A program made the position numbers and the translations under genes. The notes under the pieces are model-generated. The model was not told the DNA's origin, searched no databases, and was given only the letters and a program-made list of their open reading frames with translations. A DNA stretch of 5,987 nucleotides from an uncultured Treponema sp. (lineage in GTDB: Bacteria > Spirochaetota > Spirochaetia > Treponematales > Treponemataceae): positions 1 to 5,987 of the forward strand of contig CAMVJE010000079.1 of NCBI GenBank assembly GCA_947167745.1, in the 5' to 3' direction. This document shows, in pieces, positions 4,868 through 5,987 of the stretch (positions are counted from its first letter, which is position 1; every line of letters starts with the position of its first letter).

Positions 4868-4925
4868 CTTAATTTTCATTCACTCTTATTGCATAATTAT
4901 CATCATTAACTTTCAAATATTGCAC

Positions 4926-4954
4926 TTTACGCACTGTTACCCCTTGATTATAAT
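4926..4954 (+). promoter_or_regulatory. Predicted ilvC promoter
   Basis: TTTACG at 4926-4931 (4 of 6) and a perfect TATAAT at 4949-4954 are 17 bp apart. The start point would be near 4961, giving a leader of about 27 nt: too short for a T-box, leader-peptide attenuator or riboswitch. A perfect palindrome GATTAT-A-ATAATC at 4946-4958 covers the -10 and could be an operator. The rest of the 154-bp divergent spacer (4834-4987) is AT-rich and shows nothing else I can support. Confidence 0.6.
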
Positions 4955-4987
4955 AATCTCAAATTAATTTTTATAGAGGAATCAAAA

Positions 4988-5987
4988 ATGGGTAACAACT
5001 ATTTCAATTCTATTCCGTGGCGCGAGGCTCGATTGCAGCTCGGTCACTGCCGCTCAATGGCTAAAGAAGAGTTCGCTGACGGCGTTAACGCTCTCAAAGG
5101 CAAAAAAATCGTAATCGTCGGTTGTGGCGCACAGGGACTCAACCAGGGCCTCTGTCTCCGTGACTCAGGCCTGGACGTTTCTTATGCTCTCCGTGAAGAA
5201 GCAATCGCTCAGAAACGCCAGTCTTGGAAAAACGCAACTGAGAACGGCTTCAAAGTCGGAACTTATGACGAGCTCATCCCAACAGCAGACCTCATCGGAA
5301 ACCTTACTCCAGATAAGCAGCACTCAAATGTAATTTCAGAAGTCATGAAACGCATGAAGAAAGGCTCTGCCCTCTGGTACAGCCACGGTTTCAACATGAT
5401 TGAAGAGGGAATGCAGATTCGTCCGGACATCACGGTCGTTATGTGCGCTCCAAAAGGACCTGGTACAGAAGTTTGGCACGAGTTCCAGCGTGGATTCGGC
5501 GTTCCTGACCTTATCGCAGTTCACCCTGTAAACGACCCGGAAGGAAAGGGCTGGGCTTATGCAAAGGCTCTCGCAGTCGGTATGGGTGGTTCAAAAGCAG
5601 GTGTTCTTGAATCATCATTCGTTGCTGAGGTTAAATCAGACCTCATGGGCGAGCAGACAATCCTCTGCGGTATGCTCCAGGCCGGAACAATCGTTTGCTA
5701 CGACAAAATGGTTTCTGAAGGAATCGCTCCAGAATACGCAACAAAACTCCTTATGCACGGCTGGAATGTAATTTCTGAGGCTCTCAAATGGGGCGGCATC
5801 ACAAACATGATGGATCGTCTCTCAAACCCAGCAAAAATCAAGGCAAACGAACTTTCAAAAGAAATCAAAAAACTCCTCGCTCCACTCTATCAGAAGCACA
5901 TGGACGACATCATTTCTGGAAAATTCTCTTCTACAATGATGGAAGACTGGAAAGCCGGAGACAAAGACCTTCTCGCTTGGCGTGAAG
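4988..5987 (+). CDS. ilvC: Ketol-acid reductoisomerase, class II (long form), N-terminal 333 residues
   Basis: IlvC converts 2-acetolactate or 2-aceto-2-hydroxybutyrate to the 2,3-dihydroxy acids using NADPH and magnesium, the second common step of valine, leucine and isoleucine synthesis. The protein follows E. coli IlvC almost residue for residue, shifted by one. Visible parts: [13 protein letters not shown] nucleotide fold at 42-54; the NADPH phosphate-binding Arg69, Arg77 and Ser79; His133 in YSHGFN; and metal ligands Asp218 and Glu222 in [30 protein letters not shown] at 304-315 lies in the first helical knot domain. Class II enzymes are about 490 residues, so roughly a third, with the other metal-binding acids, is past the right edge. 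The ATG at 4988 has GAGGA 7 nt upstream. It diverges from the small membrane gene; no other branched-chain gene is in the window. Confidence 0.97.
   Translation, partial: MGNNYFNSIPWREARLQLGHCRSMAKEEFADGVNALKGKKIVIVGCGAQGLNQGLCLRDSGLDVSYALREEAIAQKRQSWKNATENGFKVGTYDELIPTADLIGNLTPDKQHSNVISEVMKRMKKGSALWYSHGFNMIEEGMQIRPDITVVMCAPKGPGTEVWHEFQRGFGVPDLIAVHPVNDPEGKGWAYAKALAVGMGGSKAGVLESSFVAEVKSDLMGEQTILCGMLQAGTIVCYDKMVSEGIAPEYATKLLMHGWNVISEALKWGGITNMMDRLSNPAKIKANELSKEIKKLLAPLYQKHMDDIISGKFSSTMMEDWKAGDKDLLAWRE

Noticed and set aside
4955..4987. T-box, leader peptide or riboswitch before ilvC
   Set aside because: Only about 27 nt separate the predicted transcription start from the ATG, too short for any of these.
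5124..5985. Other plus- and minus-strand open frames within ilvC
   Set aside because: All are out-of-frame shadows of an ilvC sequence that matches the known family from end to end of the visible part.

Overview
The window looks like chromosomal DNA of a spirochaete, most likely a host-associated Treponema. This is an inference from protein style, an AT-rich background with one GC-rich palindromic patch, and the gene set; nothing in the window proves the genus. It is mostly ordinary core genome. No CRISPR array, transposase, integrase, tRNA or rRNA was seen.

Layout. Everything from 1 to 4833 is read on the minus strand and only ilvC at the right end is on the plus strand. From left to right: the 5' part of fabD (1-310, running off the left edge), with a promoter and a hairpin leader; a 344-bp gene-free stretch (311-654) whose inner part is GC-rich and packed with short palindromes; an exported M15-type zinc peptidase (655-1347); an exported SPOR-domain protein (1414-2436); a response regulator with an N-terminal MerR/excisionase-type helix-turn-helix and a C-terminal receiver (2433-3038); recX (3025-3507); a rho-independent terminator; rpsI (3576-3971) and rplM (3984-4412), with a roughly 100-nt structured leader and promoter; a 78-residue two-helix membrane protein (4597-4833); and, diverging from it, the first 333 codons of a class II ilvC (4988 to the right edge).

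How the genes work together. rplM and rpsI form the classic L13-S9 operon, closed by a strong terminator. recX, the HTH-receiver regulator and the SPOR protein overlap or couple translationally (14-nt and 4-nt overlaps), so they form one transcription unit. No promoter is visible between the S9 terminator and recX, which suggests terminator read-through or a promoter inside rpsI. The two exported cell-wall-related proteins (SPOR and M15 peptidase) are adjacent, but the peptidase has its own -10 element.

The most interesting items are two directly abutting stem-loops in the rplM leader (candidate autoregulatory ribosomal-protein leader), the terminator set directly against the recX ribosome binding site, the inverted HTH-receiver regulator coupled to a SPOR protein, two genes whose TATAAT lies so close to the ATG that near-leaderless mRNAs are predicted, and the palindrome-rich GC patch. 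I found no clear evidence of a wholly new multi-gene system.
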